64,000 bases of DNA. Source: Nitrosarchaeum koreense MY1. Its GTDB lineage: Archaea; Thermoproteota; Nitrososphaeria; Nitrososphaerales; Nitrosopumilaceae. Made by a program: the position numbers and the translations under genes. The notes under the pieces are model-generated. The model was not told where the DNA came from. It did not search any database and saw nothing but the letters and a program-made list of their open reading frames with translations. Below are positions 17,456 to 25,863 of the stretch, in pieces (position 1 is the first letter of the stretch; each line of letters starts with the position of its first letter). Location: contig NZ_AFPU01000001.1 in assembly GCF_000220175.1 (NCBI RefSeq), positions 186,001 through 250,000 of the forward strand, read 5' to 3'.

Positions 17456-19534
17456 ATGGCTACTGAAGCATTAGGTTTACCATTTGAAGTAGGTGCCTCA
17501 AGTGCATGGTTGATTTGGATTCTACCTTTTATTGCAGCTCTAATCATGCCGGGAGTTGGAAAAATATCCAAACGCTCAACTGGTTATGTTGCAGTAGGTT
17601 TTGCTTTGATGAGTGCTCTTTCAGCCGCATCCCTATTGCCAATGGCATTAGAAGCACATGAAGTTCATGATCAAATTTCTTGGATTAGTTCAATTGGTTT
17701 GAAAGCTGGTGTATTAGCTGATCCTCTTTCAGTAATTATGGCAAATGTAGTTGCATGGATTTCATTCCTCATTATGATTTACAGTACAGGATACATGAAA
17801 GGCGATAAATCGATTACAAGATTTTGGTTCTGGATGATGTTCTTTATTGGTTCAATGCAATTAATTGTATTATCTGATAATTTACTACAAGTCTTCTTTG
17901 GTTGGGAAGGTGTAGGGCTTGCATCATATGCGTTGATCAGCTTTTGGTATCGTGATAAGAAGAAAGATCATGTGGGAACTGAAGGACGAACTGTTCTTGG
18001 ACTCTTAGATTATTATTCTCCAACTCATGCTGGAATGAAAGCTTTCATCATGACAAAAGTAGGTGACGTGATGATGATTGCTGGTATGCTTTTGATATTC
18101 TTGTTTGCTGGAACATTTGGATTTAGAGAATTAATGCATGATACAGCTTGGGCAACATCAATGTCTGCTCAAGGTCTCTTAATTCCTGCATTTGTATTAT
18201 TATTTGGTGGTGCAATTGGTAAATCTGCACAATTCCCACTTAACGAATGGTTGTTAGAAGCAATGACTGGTCCAACCGCAGTTTCAGCTTTGATTCATGC
18301 TGCAACTATGGTAAAAGCAGGTGTTTTCCTAGTGATGAGATTAGCGCCACTAGTTTTTGCTTTAAGTGCTGCAGGAATTTTGGCAGATCAATTCTTTGAA
18401 ATAATTCTCTTAGTTGGTGCAACAACTGCACTTCTATTAGGGCTTCAGGGAATGGTTAATTCTGAAATTAAAAAAGTACTTGCATATTCTACCGGTTCTC
18501 AAATTGGTTACATGATGATGGTGCTGGGAATCGCTGGATTGTCAGAACAGTTTGTTAATGGATTTACTGCAGGTTTCTTCCATCTAATTTCTCATGCAAT
18601 GTTTAAAGCATCATTATTCATGGCTGCAGGATCATTGTTACATGTTGTAGGTTCAAGATTTATGACAGATATGGGTGGATTACGAAAACACATGAAAAAG
18701 ACTTATGCGTTTATGTGGGCTGCTGGTCTTGGATTGATGGGTGCACCATTTATCACAACTGGTTTCTGGAGTAAAGATTCTATTTTTGGTGCTGTTTATA
18801 CATCAGGACATGAATGGGCAATACCGATATTTGCAATTGCCGTACTAACAGCAATAATTACTGCATTTTACACAACTAGAATGTTAGGATTAGTATTCTA
18901 TGGTTCAAAGAGTAAACATATCCAAAAAATGGAAGAAGAAGGACATCACATTCATGAAGCTCCATTATCTATGTGGGTACCATATGGAATTCTAGCCGTA
19001 CTTACAATTGCTATAGGTATAATCGGTTTGTCATTTGAAGTAGGATTACATGAATTATTTACTGAATATCTTGAAGAATCATTTGGAATTCATTCTATAC
19101 ATCATGAAATTGAAAACTCTATACTGCCCGGATTCTTAGATGGAGTTAATCCTGTTGCATTAGCGGCATCACTAACTGCATTTGGAATCGGAACTGGATT
19201 AGGATATGTGTTTTATATTGGTAGGTGGGTTGATCCAGTTAAATTTGTAAATTCAAATATTTTCTTTTATGCTATCCATAAAGTTATTTTGAATCGATTT
19301 TATCTTAATGCAATTATTTACTGGTGCTTTGTAGTTGCTCCTCTATGGATTTCAAGAGGCGTATTCAGATATTTTGAAAAGACTGCTATCGATTATGGAA
19401 TGAATAGTGGATTACAAAAAGCAGTTGGTTGGAGTGCTAAAGTAGTTCAAGGAACTCAAACCGGTGTAGCGCAATCTTATCTATTCGTATTTGGAGCTGG
19501 ATTACTATTTGTAGTCTTGATATTGTTGATATAG
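17456..19534 (+). CDS. nuoL: NADH-quinone oxidoreductase-like subunit L
   Basis: The distal antiporter-like subunit, ending in the long lateral amphipathic helix and a last membrane anchor. Signatures are FFGWEGVGLASYALISFWY (TM5 glutamate), AQFPLNEWLLEAMTGPTAVSALIHAATMVKAGVFL, and EIKKVLAYSTGSQIGYMM. Length (692 aa) is typical and shows the C-terminal arm is complete. It begins three bases after nuoM, giving the gene order M-L-N rather than the bacterial L-M-N. Confidence 0.95.
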   Translation: MATEALGLPFEVGASSAWLIWILPFIAALIMPGVGKISKRSTGYVAVGFALMSALSAASLLPMALEAHEVHDQISWISSIGLKAGVLADPLSVIMANVVAWISFLIMIYSTGYMKGDKSITRFWFWMMFFIGSMQLIVLSDNLLQVFFGWEGVGLASYALISFWYRDKKKDHVGTEGRTVLGLLDYYSPTHAGMKAFIMTKVGDVMMIAGMLLIFLFAGTFGFRELMHDTAWATSMSAQGLLIPAFVLLFGGAIGKSAQFPLNEWLLEAMTGPTAVSALIHAATMVKAGVFLVMRLAPLVFALSAAGILADQFFEIILLVGATTALLLGLQGMVNSEIKKVLAYSTGSQIGYMMMVLGIAGLSEQFVNGFTAGFFHLISHAMFKASLFMAAGSLLHVVGSRFMTDMGGLRKHMKKTYAFMWAAGLGLMGAPFITTGFWSKDSIFGAVYTSGHEWAIPIFAIAVLTAIITAFYTTRMLGLVFYGSKSKHIQKMEEEGHHIHEAPLSMWVPYGILAVLTIAIGIIGLSFEVGLHELFTEYLEESFGIHSIHHEIENSILPGFLDGVNPVALAASLTAFGIGTGLGYVFYIGRWVDPVKFVNSNIFFYAIHKVILNRFYLNAIIYWCFVVAPLWISRGVFRYFEKTAIDYGMNSGLQKAVGWSAKVVQGTQTGVAQSYLFVFGAGLLFVVLILLI

Positions 19535-19546
19535 GAGTATGATGAG

Positions 19547-21031
19547 ATGTTAGAAATTAGTTCAACTCCATTGGTAATAATTGCAATACTTGGTACCGTG
19601 GGAATTTTGTTACCTATCATCAGCATTGCAAGAAAAGAAAAAGGCTCAAATTCATTTTATGCCGTTATTGCATTTGCAGCATTAATTGTATCTATAGGAT
19701 ACGTTGCATATCAATTTGTTAATGGAAATATACTTCCATCTGCACTATTTTCTGAAGATGTTCTTGTAGATGATGCATTTGGTGGATTCTTTGCCATTGC
19801 AATGTTAATTGTTGCAATCTTCACTACAGTTGGTTCCTTTAATTATATGCGAAAAAAGAACTATCCTGCTGTATACTATTCGCTAATACTACTTTCTACA
19901 ATCGGTATGGTGTTAGTGGCATACTCTACTGACCTAGTAATGTTATTTGTTGCTTGGGAACTTATGAGTATTCCAACATATGTTTTGGCTGGATTTATGA
20001 AAAAGAATCCAAGCTCAAATGAAGCTGCACTGAAATATTTCTTGTTTGGTGCATTATCGTCTGCAATTATTGTCTATGGAATCTCATTATCTTATGGTTT
20101 AACCGGTTCGACAAATATCGGCGAAGTTATTCAAGGCTATGCAACTCTTGATCCTTCCTTGTTACCATTAGCATTATTGTCTGTTGGAATGTTTATTGCA
20201 GGATTTGGATTTAAGATGGGACTAGTTCCATTCCATCAATGGTTACCTGATACTTATGAGGGTGCACCACCAACCATTACCACTTTACTTGCAGCTGGAA
20301 CAAAGAAAGCAGGATTTGCAGCAACTATTAGAATAGTAGTTCTTGGAATGGTAGTACTAAATCTGGATTGGACTTTAGCTCTTGGGGTTATTGCAGTAAT
20401 GACAATGACTATTGGTAACATTGCCGCAATAATGCAAAAGAACCTTGCAAGAATGCTAGCATATTCTAGTATTGCTCATGCTGGCTATATCCTAATAGGG
20501 CTTGCAGTATCTCCTTACAGCTCACTTGGTTTACAAGGTTCCCTCTATCACATCTTGAATCATGCAGTAATGAAAGGAATGGCCTTCATCGCAGTTACTG
20601 GCATAATCACTACACTTGCTGTAACTCATATCGATAAACTCAAAGGACTTGGTAGAAGAATGCCTATTACCGCACTTGGGTTGATAATTTCCCTATTTGC
20701 TTTAGCAGGTGTTCCTCCACTTGCTGGATTTTGGAGTAAACTAGTATTATTTGGCGGTGCATTAGATGCAGGAACTTCAATATGGTGGGCACCTTGGCTT
20801 GCAATAGCTGGAGTTCTAAACAGTGCTTTATCACTTGCTTACTATGGTTGGATCACAAGAAAAATGTACTTTGAAGGAGAAAATGAAAAGCGTGTATCAG
20901 AACCAAAATCAATAATTGCAATAATGATATTCTCTATCGTCTTCTTGGTAGGATTTGGTATTTATCCAGATCCAATAATTAAATTTGTTGAATTTGCAGC
21001 TCCTACATTTAGCTTAGGCGTTATGCCTTAA
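19547..21031 (+). CDS. nuoN: NADH-quinone oxidoreductase-like subunit N
   Basis: The third antiporter-like subunit (494 aa, about 14 helices) and the last gene of the operon. The pump glutamate lies in VMLFVAWELMSIPTYVLAGF, and MGLVPFHQWLPDTYEGAPPTITTLLAAGTKKAGF is the expected lysine-bearing segment. A GGAGTATGATGAG ribosome site precedes the ATG. Its last 11 bases overlap the convergent prenyl synthase gene. Confidence 0.94.
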   Translation: MLEISSTPLVIIAILGTVGILLPIISIARKEKGSNSFYAVIAFAALIVSIGYVAYQFVNGNILPSALFSEDVLVDDAFGGFFAIAMLIVAIFTTVGSFNYMRKKNYPAVYYSLILLSTIGMVLVAYSTDLVMLFVAWELMSIPTYVLAGFMKKNPSSNEAALKYFLFGALSSAIIVYGISLSYGLTGSTNIGEVIQGYATLDPSLLPLALLSVGMFIAGFGFKMGLVPFHQWLPDTYEGAPPTITTLLAAGTKKAGFAATIRIVVLGMVVLNLDWTLALGVIAVMTMTIGNIAAIMQKNLARMLAYSSIAHAGYILIGLAVSPYSSLGLQGSLYHILNHAVMKGMAFIAVTGIITTLAVTHIDKLKGLGRRMPITALGLIISLFALAGVPPLAGFWSKLVLFGGALDAGTSIWWAPWLAIAGVLNSALSLAYYGWITRKMYFEGENEKRVSEPKSIIAIMIFSIVFLVGFGIYPDPIIKFVEFAAPTFSLGVMP

Positions 21032-21872
21032 ATGTTGTAAATTTTATAAGATTATCTAAATTTATTTTTGCATTATTGTCTGCAATTTTTCTTAAACTAG
21101 TTCTAGATTTATCTGAAAATTCTTTTAAAAGCTCCTCCATTTTGTTGAAAACGTCTCTAGGATCAGAACTTTTCTTGATCAATAAATTAAATAATTTATC
21201 TTCATTTTTCCAGTCTAACAGATCATCTCTTATCTGATATGCAATTCCTATGTTTTTTCCGTATTCTGTAAGTGCTTCTATCTCTTCTTCGCTACCATTT
21301 GCAATTATTGCACCTATTCTTGCAGCAACTTCAAATGCAGTGGCAGTTTTGTATTCAATCACTCTAAGGTAATCATCAAAAGTAACATCTTCACTAGTTT
21401 CTAATCTGCTTTCTATCATTTCACCTTCACTCATCAACATAGCTGTTGTTGCTAAATCCTTTGTAATTCTTGCATTGTTTAATCGTGAAGAAATGGCAAG
21501 GATTAATCCTAAAACAAAATCTCCAGTCAATACACTTGTGTTATATCCATATTTGATATGAAATGGTTCTTTGAGTCTTCTCATAGTTTCATTATCGATA
21601 ATATCATCATGGATGATTGATTCCATATGCAAAAATTCTACTGCACATGCTGCTGCCAAAGTATTATCGTCAATTTTTCCTACGCTCTCAGCAGCTAATG
21701 ATAAGATAATTGGTCTAATTCGTTTTCCCCCCTCTAAAGAATATTTTAACGGTTCGATAAATTCAGATTCAGAATACAGTGATAGTTCTCTATCTAATGC
21801 GTGGTTAATTTTGTCTATATACTTACCATATGTCTCAAGTAATGGATTTATCTCAATATTTTTTCTGTCCAA
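21021..21872 (-). CDS. Polyprenyl diphosphate synthase
   Basis: A trans-prenyltransferase adding isopentenyl units to an allylic diphosphate. Both Asp-rich motifs are complete: HDDIID (Asp89-Asp93) and RDDLLD. GGKRIRP near residue 48 is also standard. The fifth residue before the first motif is Glu84, not the aromatic found in C20-specific archaeal enzymes, so a longer product such as the menaquinone side chain is possible; that is inference. A second family member lies at 44157. Length (283 aa) is slightly short. It overlaps the end of nuoN in the opposite direction. Confidence 0.88.
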   Translation of the reverse strand: MDRKNIEINPLLETYGKYIDKINHALDRELSLYSESEFIEPLKYSLEGGKRIRPIILSLAAESVGKIDDNTLAAACAVEFLHMESIIHDDIIDNETMRRLKEPFHIKYGYNTSVLTGDFVLGLILAISSRLNNARITKDLATTAMLMSEGEMIESRLETSEDVTFDDYLRVIEYKTATAFEVAARIGAIIANGSEEEIEALTEYGKNIGIAYQIRDDLLDWKNEDKLFNLLIKKSSDPRDVFNKMEELLKEFSDKSRTSLRKIADNNAKINLDNLIKFTTFKA

Positions 21873-21916
21873 GATATTGATCTATTCAAAAAACTTTCTC
21901 ATTAGTAATTAAATCT

Positions 21917-22010
21917 TGGTGCTCCAGCCGGGATTTTCATCGTTAGATTTTGAACCCGGGATCACTGCCTTGAAAGGGCAGTATGCTTGACCGGTCTACA
22001 CCACTGGAAC
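21917..22010 (-). tRNA. tRNA-Glu (TTC) with a probable 15-nt intron in the T-loop
   Basis: The acceptor stem GTTCCAG pairs with CTGGAGC (one G-T wobble), the anticodon arm CTGCC-CTTTCAA-GGCAG gives anticodon TTC, and the discriminator A is followed by an encoded CCA (21919-21917). The T-stem CCGGG/CCCGG is perfect but encloses 22 bases instead of 7. Removing 21935-21949 leaves the standard loop TTCAAAT and a 76-nt tRNA. TTCA and TGAA inside the loop can pair next to a 3-nt bulge, as in a relaxed bulge-helix-loop splicing motif. Confidence 0.9.
21935..21949 (-). other. Predicted T-loop intron of tRNA-Glu
   Basis: Fifteen bases interrupt the T-loop near canonical positions 58-60. The flanking TTCA/TGAA helix with a 3-nt bulge (AAT) toward the T-stem is the element the archaeal splicing endonuclease cuts. 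Because of an A-run, the exact cut can shift by a base without changing the mature sequence. Confidence 0.65.
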
Positions 22011-22033
22011 CCACAAAAATTGGGTAATTTGTC

Positions 22034-22043
22034 CATAAAATCT
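22034..22043 (-). promoter_or_regulatory. TATA-like box for tRNA-Glu
   Basis: On the minus strand this reads AGATTTTATG, centred about 27 nt upstream of the tRNA 5' end at 22010. Confidence 0.4.
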
Positions 22044-22090
22044 TTTGTAAACCACAAAGATTTTTTTATTGGCACAATACGAGATGTGAT

Positions 22091-22732
22091 ATGAATCTAA
22101 TAAAACGAATTGATGAAATGATTGAAGAAAGAAGTTTGTTAAAACACCCATTCTATCAAATGTGGTCTGATGGAAAATTATCTCTTGATTCTTTAGCTGG
22201 ATACTCTAAGGAATATTTTCAACTTGTAAAGGCAGTTCCATCATTTATGACTCCAATAATAGAAAAAGCTCCAAATTCTGTAATCAAGGAACTAGTTGAA
22301 AATCAATTTGAAGAATCTTCACATATTAAATCATGGATTAAGTTTGCAGGTGAATTGGGAATTTCTGAATCTGAGTTAACTCATTACAATGGATTAGAAA
22401 AGACCAGAAAAGCTGTTTCAGAATTATCTGAATTAATGACTACTTATGATGGTGGTGCATGTGCAATGTATGCTTTTGAAAAAGAAATTCCAAAAATAAG
22501 CCAAACAAAACTTGATGGTTTGATAGAGTTTTATGGAATATCAAACGATGAGGCTACAGAATACTTTAAACTTCATACTGAAGCTGATATTCGTCATACT
22601 GCTTCTTGGAGAAATATTCTTGAAAAAACATCATCTGATTCAGACAACTTGATCCAAATTGCAGATAAATCTATTTCTGCACAAAATTTGATGCTTGATA
22701 GTTGTTATGAATCTTATTGTTTAAGCTCATAA
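22091..22732 (+). CDS. Haem-oxygenase-fold protein, TenA/PqqC/CADD-like
   Basis: A 213-residue all-helical protein of the TenA/PqqC superfamily. Candidate metal-site residues are spaced as in the iron-dependent CADD-like branch: Glu74/75 and His78 (FEESSH), Glu130 (YAFEKE) and His162-x3-Asp166-x2-His169 (HTEADIRH). The catalytic cysteine of thiaminase-type TenA is not evident. CADD-like proteins are linked to p-aminobenzoate formation in organisms lacking PabA/B/C, which makes a folate/tetrahydromethanopterin precursor role possible here, by inference. A TATA-like TTTTATT lies 24 nt before the ATG. It is flanked by two tRNA genes. Confidence 0.8.
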   Translation: MNLIKRIDEMIEERSLLKHPFYQMWSDGKLSLDSLAGYSKEYFQLVKAVPSFMTPIIEKAPNSVIKELVENQFEESSHIKSWIKFAGELGISESELTHYNGLEKTRKAVSELSELMTTYDGGACAMYAFEKEIPKISQTKLDGLIEFYGISNDEATEYFKLHTEADIRHTASWRNILEKTSSDSDNLIQIADKSISAQNLMLDSCYESYCLSS

Positions 22733-22734
22733 CA

Positions 22735-22742
22735 TTTTATAC
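22735..22742 (+). promoter_or_regulatory. TATA-like box for the CAT-anticodon tRNA
   Basis: TTTTATAC is centred about 27 nt before the tRNA at 22766. It lies directly after the stop of the preceding gene. Confidence 0.45.
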
Positions 22743-22765
22743 TGAAGATAAAATTCATCTGCTTA

Positions 22766-22839
22766 GGGCCCATAACTCAGCTTGGTAGAGTACCCGGCTC
22801 ATAACCGGGGAGTCAAGGGATCGAAGCCCTTTGGGCCCA
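22766..22839 (+). tRNA. tRNA with CAT anticodon (elongator Met, or Ile2)
   Basis: A 74-nt cloverleaf: acceptor GGGCCCA/TGGGCCC, D-arm ACTC...GAGT, anticodon arm CCCGG-CTCATAA-CCGGG, T-arm AAGGG-ATCGAAG-CCCTT, discriminator A. The G1-C72 pair and the anticodon stem rule out the initiator. A CAT anticodon can also belong to tRNA-Ile2, modified at C34 to read AUA; the sequence does not settle it. The T-loop begins with A instead of the usual T54. Confidence 0.9.
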
Positions 22840-22883
22840 TATTATTTCCGTTAGTTTTAAAATGACCACAGACAAAATTTACT

Positions 22884-22943
22884 GGCTGCAATGAAGAATC
22901 AGAGTTATATCTGAAAGATGATTGAAAGGCATTTGTCTGAGCC
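22884..22943 (+). ncRNA. Candidate box C/D sRNA
   Basis: Between a tRNA and pyrE lies a stretch with the order expected for an archaeal C/D guide RNA: a short terminal stem GGCT/AGCC, a C-like box AATGAAGA (22890-22897), a 13-nt spacer, D' CTGA (22911-22914), a C'-like GATGATTGA (22917-22925), an 11-nt spacer and D CTGA (22937-22940). The length is about 60 nt. The C and C' boxes deviate from RTGATGA by one or two bases, so this is a candidate only. Targets were not searched. Confidence 0.45.
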
Positions 22944-22951
22944 GCCAAAAA

Positions 22952-23557
22952 TTATACTTCAATCTGTTTCCTTACTTTTTCTAAAATATCATCTTCTATG
23001 AATTTTTGTTCGTGTAATGCATGTGTAATTTGCATTACATTTGCAAGAGAATGTAATTTAACTCCTAATTCTTTGAGTGCTTCATCTGCACCTTCCATTC
23101 TATTTACAATTACATATGCATCTTCAATTGTTATGTTGGCATCTTTCAATGATTTTATGGCATTCACAACAGAACCTCCTGTAGTTGCAACATCATCTAT
23201 CATTACAACTCTCATTCCTTTGTGAATTTGTCCTTCAATTGATTTTGTAGTGCCATAATCTTTTGGTTTACTTCTTACGTAGATTAACGGTTTGATTATT
23301 TCAATCGCTAACGCTGATGCAATAATTAAGCCTCCTGTAGGAACTGATACTAAAGAATCAAAACTATCCAGTCCTATGTCTTCTGCAATGTTGTTTTGTA
23401 GCTTTTTTACCATAGTTCTAAATTGATGAGGATAGCTAGGAACCAGCCTCAAATCTACATAGTATGAACTCTTTTTACCGCTTGCAAGTGTAAAATCTCC
23501 AAATTTTATAATTTCTTTTTGCATCAAAAAGGTTGAAAATTCTTTTATGAATTCCAT
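22952..23557 (-). CDS. pyrE: Orotate phosphoribosyltransferase
   Basis: Makes orotidine-5'-phosphate from orotate and PRPP in pyrimidine synthesis. The PRPP-binding motif VVMIDDVATTGGSV lies at about residues 117-130, and the N-terminal substrate region FTLASGKKSSYYVDLR at about residues 22-37. Length (201 aa) is normal. It is divergent from the LarA-like gene, with about 30-50 bases between them. Confidence 0.93.
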   Translation of the reverse strand: MEFIKEFSTFLMQKEIIKFGDFTLASGKKSSYYVDLRLVPSYPHQFRTMVKKLQNNIAEDIGLDSFDSLVSVPTGGLIIASALAIEIIKPLIYVRSKPKDYGTTKSIEGQIHKGMRVVMIDDVATTGGSVVNAIKSLKDANITIEDAYVIVNRMEGADEALKELGVKLHSLANVMQITHALHEQKFIEDDILEKVRKQIEV

Positions 23558-23607
23558 GTCTAAATTAATTACAATGGATTTATTTTGGTTTGTATTGTGT
23601 AATAACT

Positions 23608-24690
23608 ATGCCTGAAATTTGGTTAAATTATGGTATTACTGATGTTGTACTTGATATTCGGGCAGAGAATTTAGAGCAAAAAATTGACTCTGACGGTAAA
23701 GTCTTAGATGATGCAGCGATCAATGAAAAACTCATCACAATTGATTTAACAAAACCTATGGAACTTGTGGTATTACATAATTCTAAATCTATTCAAAAAA
23801 TTATTTCATCATTATTTACAATTTGTGAACAAAAATCGTTACCTTTTCCTAGAATTTTAGCTGAAAAAAAAATAATGAATCTGGTAAAATCTGGATTACC
23901 TGAAGGAAGTTCAATTAACGAATTTGATAACGCAGATCTTTCTAATTCAAATCTTGTTTTCATTGGTGAATTAGAGTTTGATGGATTATTTGGATATGAA
24001 ACAATTTGTTCCCGATTAATTAAAAAATTTGGTCAGGAATCAATGCTTTCTGCATATGCAAAAAGAAAAAATAATATCCCATCTCCAGGACAATTAACAG
24101 AAAGTTTTGATGAAGCAAAAAAATTTGCCGATAATTTTGAAATAAAAGCAATTGAAATTGTAGCAAATTCTCAAGGCATTGTCGATTTTTCAATAGGACA
24201 TCCATCTGAAACTGTTTTATCTACAAAAACCCTTGAATCATTTGCAATCAAAGATATAGGTCATCACAAATCAATGATAATTAGCACTGGTAAAGATTCT
24301 AGTAATGATAATCTTGGAAAATCTCTTTCATCTCTTTGGAATTGTGCCAGTGCTGTGCAAAATGGAGGTCTGGCAATCTTAGTGGCAGAATGCAAATCTG
24401 GTTTAGGCTCTGATGCACTACAACAATACATTGAGGGAAGATTAACTGTTGAACAACTTAGAAATCCAACTAAATATATTTCTGGAATGGAAGATTTGTT
24501 GTTTTTATCTGAAATTCAAAAAAATTTTCAGATTGGTTTGGTTTCAATACTTCCTGATTACTATGTTAAAAAATTAAACATGGTTTCATTATCTGGAATT
24601 AAACCTTCATTAGATTATATTCTAAAAACACAAGGTAATAGACAAAAAGTTGTAGTTGTAATGGATGGAGCTAGAGTTTTACTAAGATAA
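23608..24690 (+). CDS. LarA-like (DUF2088/nickel-pincer racemase superfamily) protein
   Basis: About 360 residues. The N-terminus WLNYGITDVVLDIRAENL resembles the first strand pair of LarA proteins, and QNGGLAILVAECKSGLGSDAL near residue 258 matches the LarA C-domain pattern GGxxILVAExxxGLGS. The HHK segment (residues 217-219 from this start) sits in the region where LarA binds its cofactor, but I cannot confirm the cofactor lysine. ATG at 23608 is preferred over an upstream in-frame TTG at 23590. Function may be racemisation or epimerisation of a hydroxy-acid, or a non-enzymatic relative. It overlaps the convergent protease gene by nine bases. Confidence 0.65.
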   Translation: MPEIWLNYGITDVVLDIRAENLEQKIDSDGKVLDDAAINEKLITIDLTKPMELVVLHNSKSIQKIISSLFTICEQKSLPFPRILAEKKIMNLVKSGLPEGSSINEFDNADLSNSNLVFIGELEFDGLFGYETICSRLIKKFGQESMLSAYAKRKNNIPSPGQLTESFDEAKKFADNFEIKAIEIVANSQGIVDFSIGHPSETVLSTKTLESFAIKDIGHHKSMIISTGKDSSNDNLGKSLSSLWNCASAVQNGGLAILVAECKSGLGSDALQQYIEGRLTVEQLRNPTKYISGMEDLLFLSEIQKNFQIGLVSILPDYYVKKLNMVSLSGIKPSLDYILKTQGNRQKVVVVMDGARVLLR

Positions 24691-25788
24691 AAAATTAAAC
24701 ATAAAATTTGATGGTATAGGAGCACACAAAATAGCTAGACCTATGATTCCAATGTATGCTAGTTTTCTATTTTTTGATAATGGCGAGATATCATCAAGTG
24801 GTGTTGCACTAGGGTTTCTTGAACTTAAAACAAGAATTAGCATCGCCATTAGCCAATAATTTAATAAAACAAGAATTGCCATACTTCCAAATGTCGCATA
24901 TCTGTGAAGTTTAGATCCTAGTAATGTTCTTGCCATATGTCCTCCGTCTAATTGCCATGCTGGTAATAAATTCAAAAATGTAATTAGAAATCCAATCCAG
25001 GCTGCAAACAACACTGGTGTCATTATTACTTCATGACCTGGTCCACCTTTTCCAAATAATGCTAAACTTGCAGTCATAAATAATGGTTCACCTTGATTCC
25101 ATTCAATTAATCTAGATTCTGCAAAAAGTCCTTGAGCAATATCTTCTTGTAATATGGGGGCAGTATATGCTCCATACATTGAAACTATTATTGCAATTAT
25201 TAGTCCTGCAATTGGTCCTGCAATAGCTACATCAAATAAAATTTCACGATTAATTGTTAATCCACGTGATTGAATAAATGCACCAAAAGTAGGAATGCCT
25301 ATAATTGGAATTCCTGGTATGAAAAATGGCCATGTTGTTTTTAATCTATGAATTTTAGCTGCAACTATGTGGCCTAATTCATGAACTCCTAAAATTCCTA
25401 AAAGTGACAGTGTATAGATTCCTGCCATCTCTAATGGATCACCTATATTGATAATGGAATTAGTTCCTGCAGTACGATAAAACCCATCAATCATTACAAA
25501 AGTTATGACAATTGCAAACAAAATTCGTGGAGTCCAAGAGGTGCTTAACCACTTTCTTTGTTTTTTTGGAGTAAATTTTTGAATGATTAGATATTTACCA
25601 TCATCCATCTGTTCAAGTTTGCATACATAACTCATATTTTCTAATCTTCTTGCCAAATCCTCAAATTTTGATTTAAAATTATTATCGCTAATCCTAAATT
25701 CTAACGCATACATTCCTTTGTTGAACTGATCTACTTCAAATAATGAATTAACTAATAAAATTATGTCATCTTGAGAAGGTTCACTCAT
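24682..25788 (-). CDS. Site-2 protease family (M50) membrane metalloprotease
   Basis: An intramembrane zinc protease of 368 aa. The zinc motif HELGH is at residues 136-140 and the second-site motif LLPAWQLDGGHM near residue 275. About six hydrophobic helices surround these. The first 80 residues form a cytosolic domain with no recognisable signature. Such proteases release membrane-tethered regulators, but no substrate is evident nearby. The long loop after helix 3 (residues 200-240) carries Gln/Glu-rich sequence. Confidence 0.9.
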   Translation of the reverse strand: MSEPSQDDIILLVNSLFEVDQFNKGMYALEFRISDNNFKSKFEDLARRLENMSYVCKLEQMDDGKYLIIQKFTPKKQRKWLSTSWTPRILFAIVITFVMIDGFYRTAGTNSIINIGDPLEMAGIYTLSLLGILGVHELGHIVAAKIHRLKTTWPFFIPGIPIIGIPTFGAFIQSRGLTINREILFDVAIAGPIAGLIIAIIVSMYGAYTAPILQEDIAQGLFAESRLIEWNQGEPLFMTASLALFGKGGPGHEVIMTPVLFAAWIGFLITFLNLLPAWQLDGGHMARTLLGSKLHRYATFGSMAILVLLNYWLMAMLILVLSSRNPSATPLDDISPLSKNRKLAYIGIIGLAILCAPIPSNFMFNFLS

Positions 25789-25863
25789 TCTCTTTACGGC
25801 TATTTCTTTCCATTAAATGGTTTTGTGGTTTAAAATTAAATATTGATAATAAATTATACTAGT

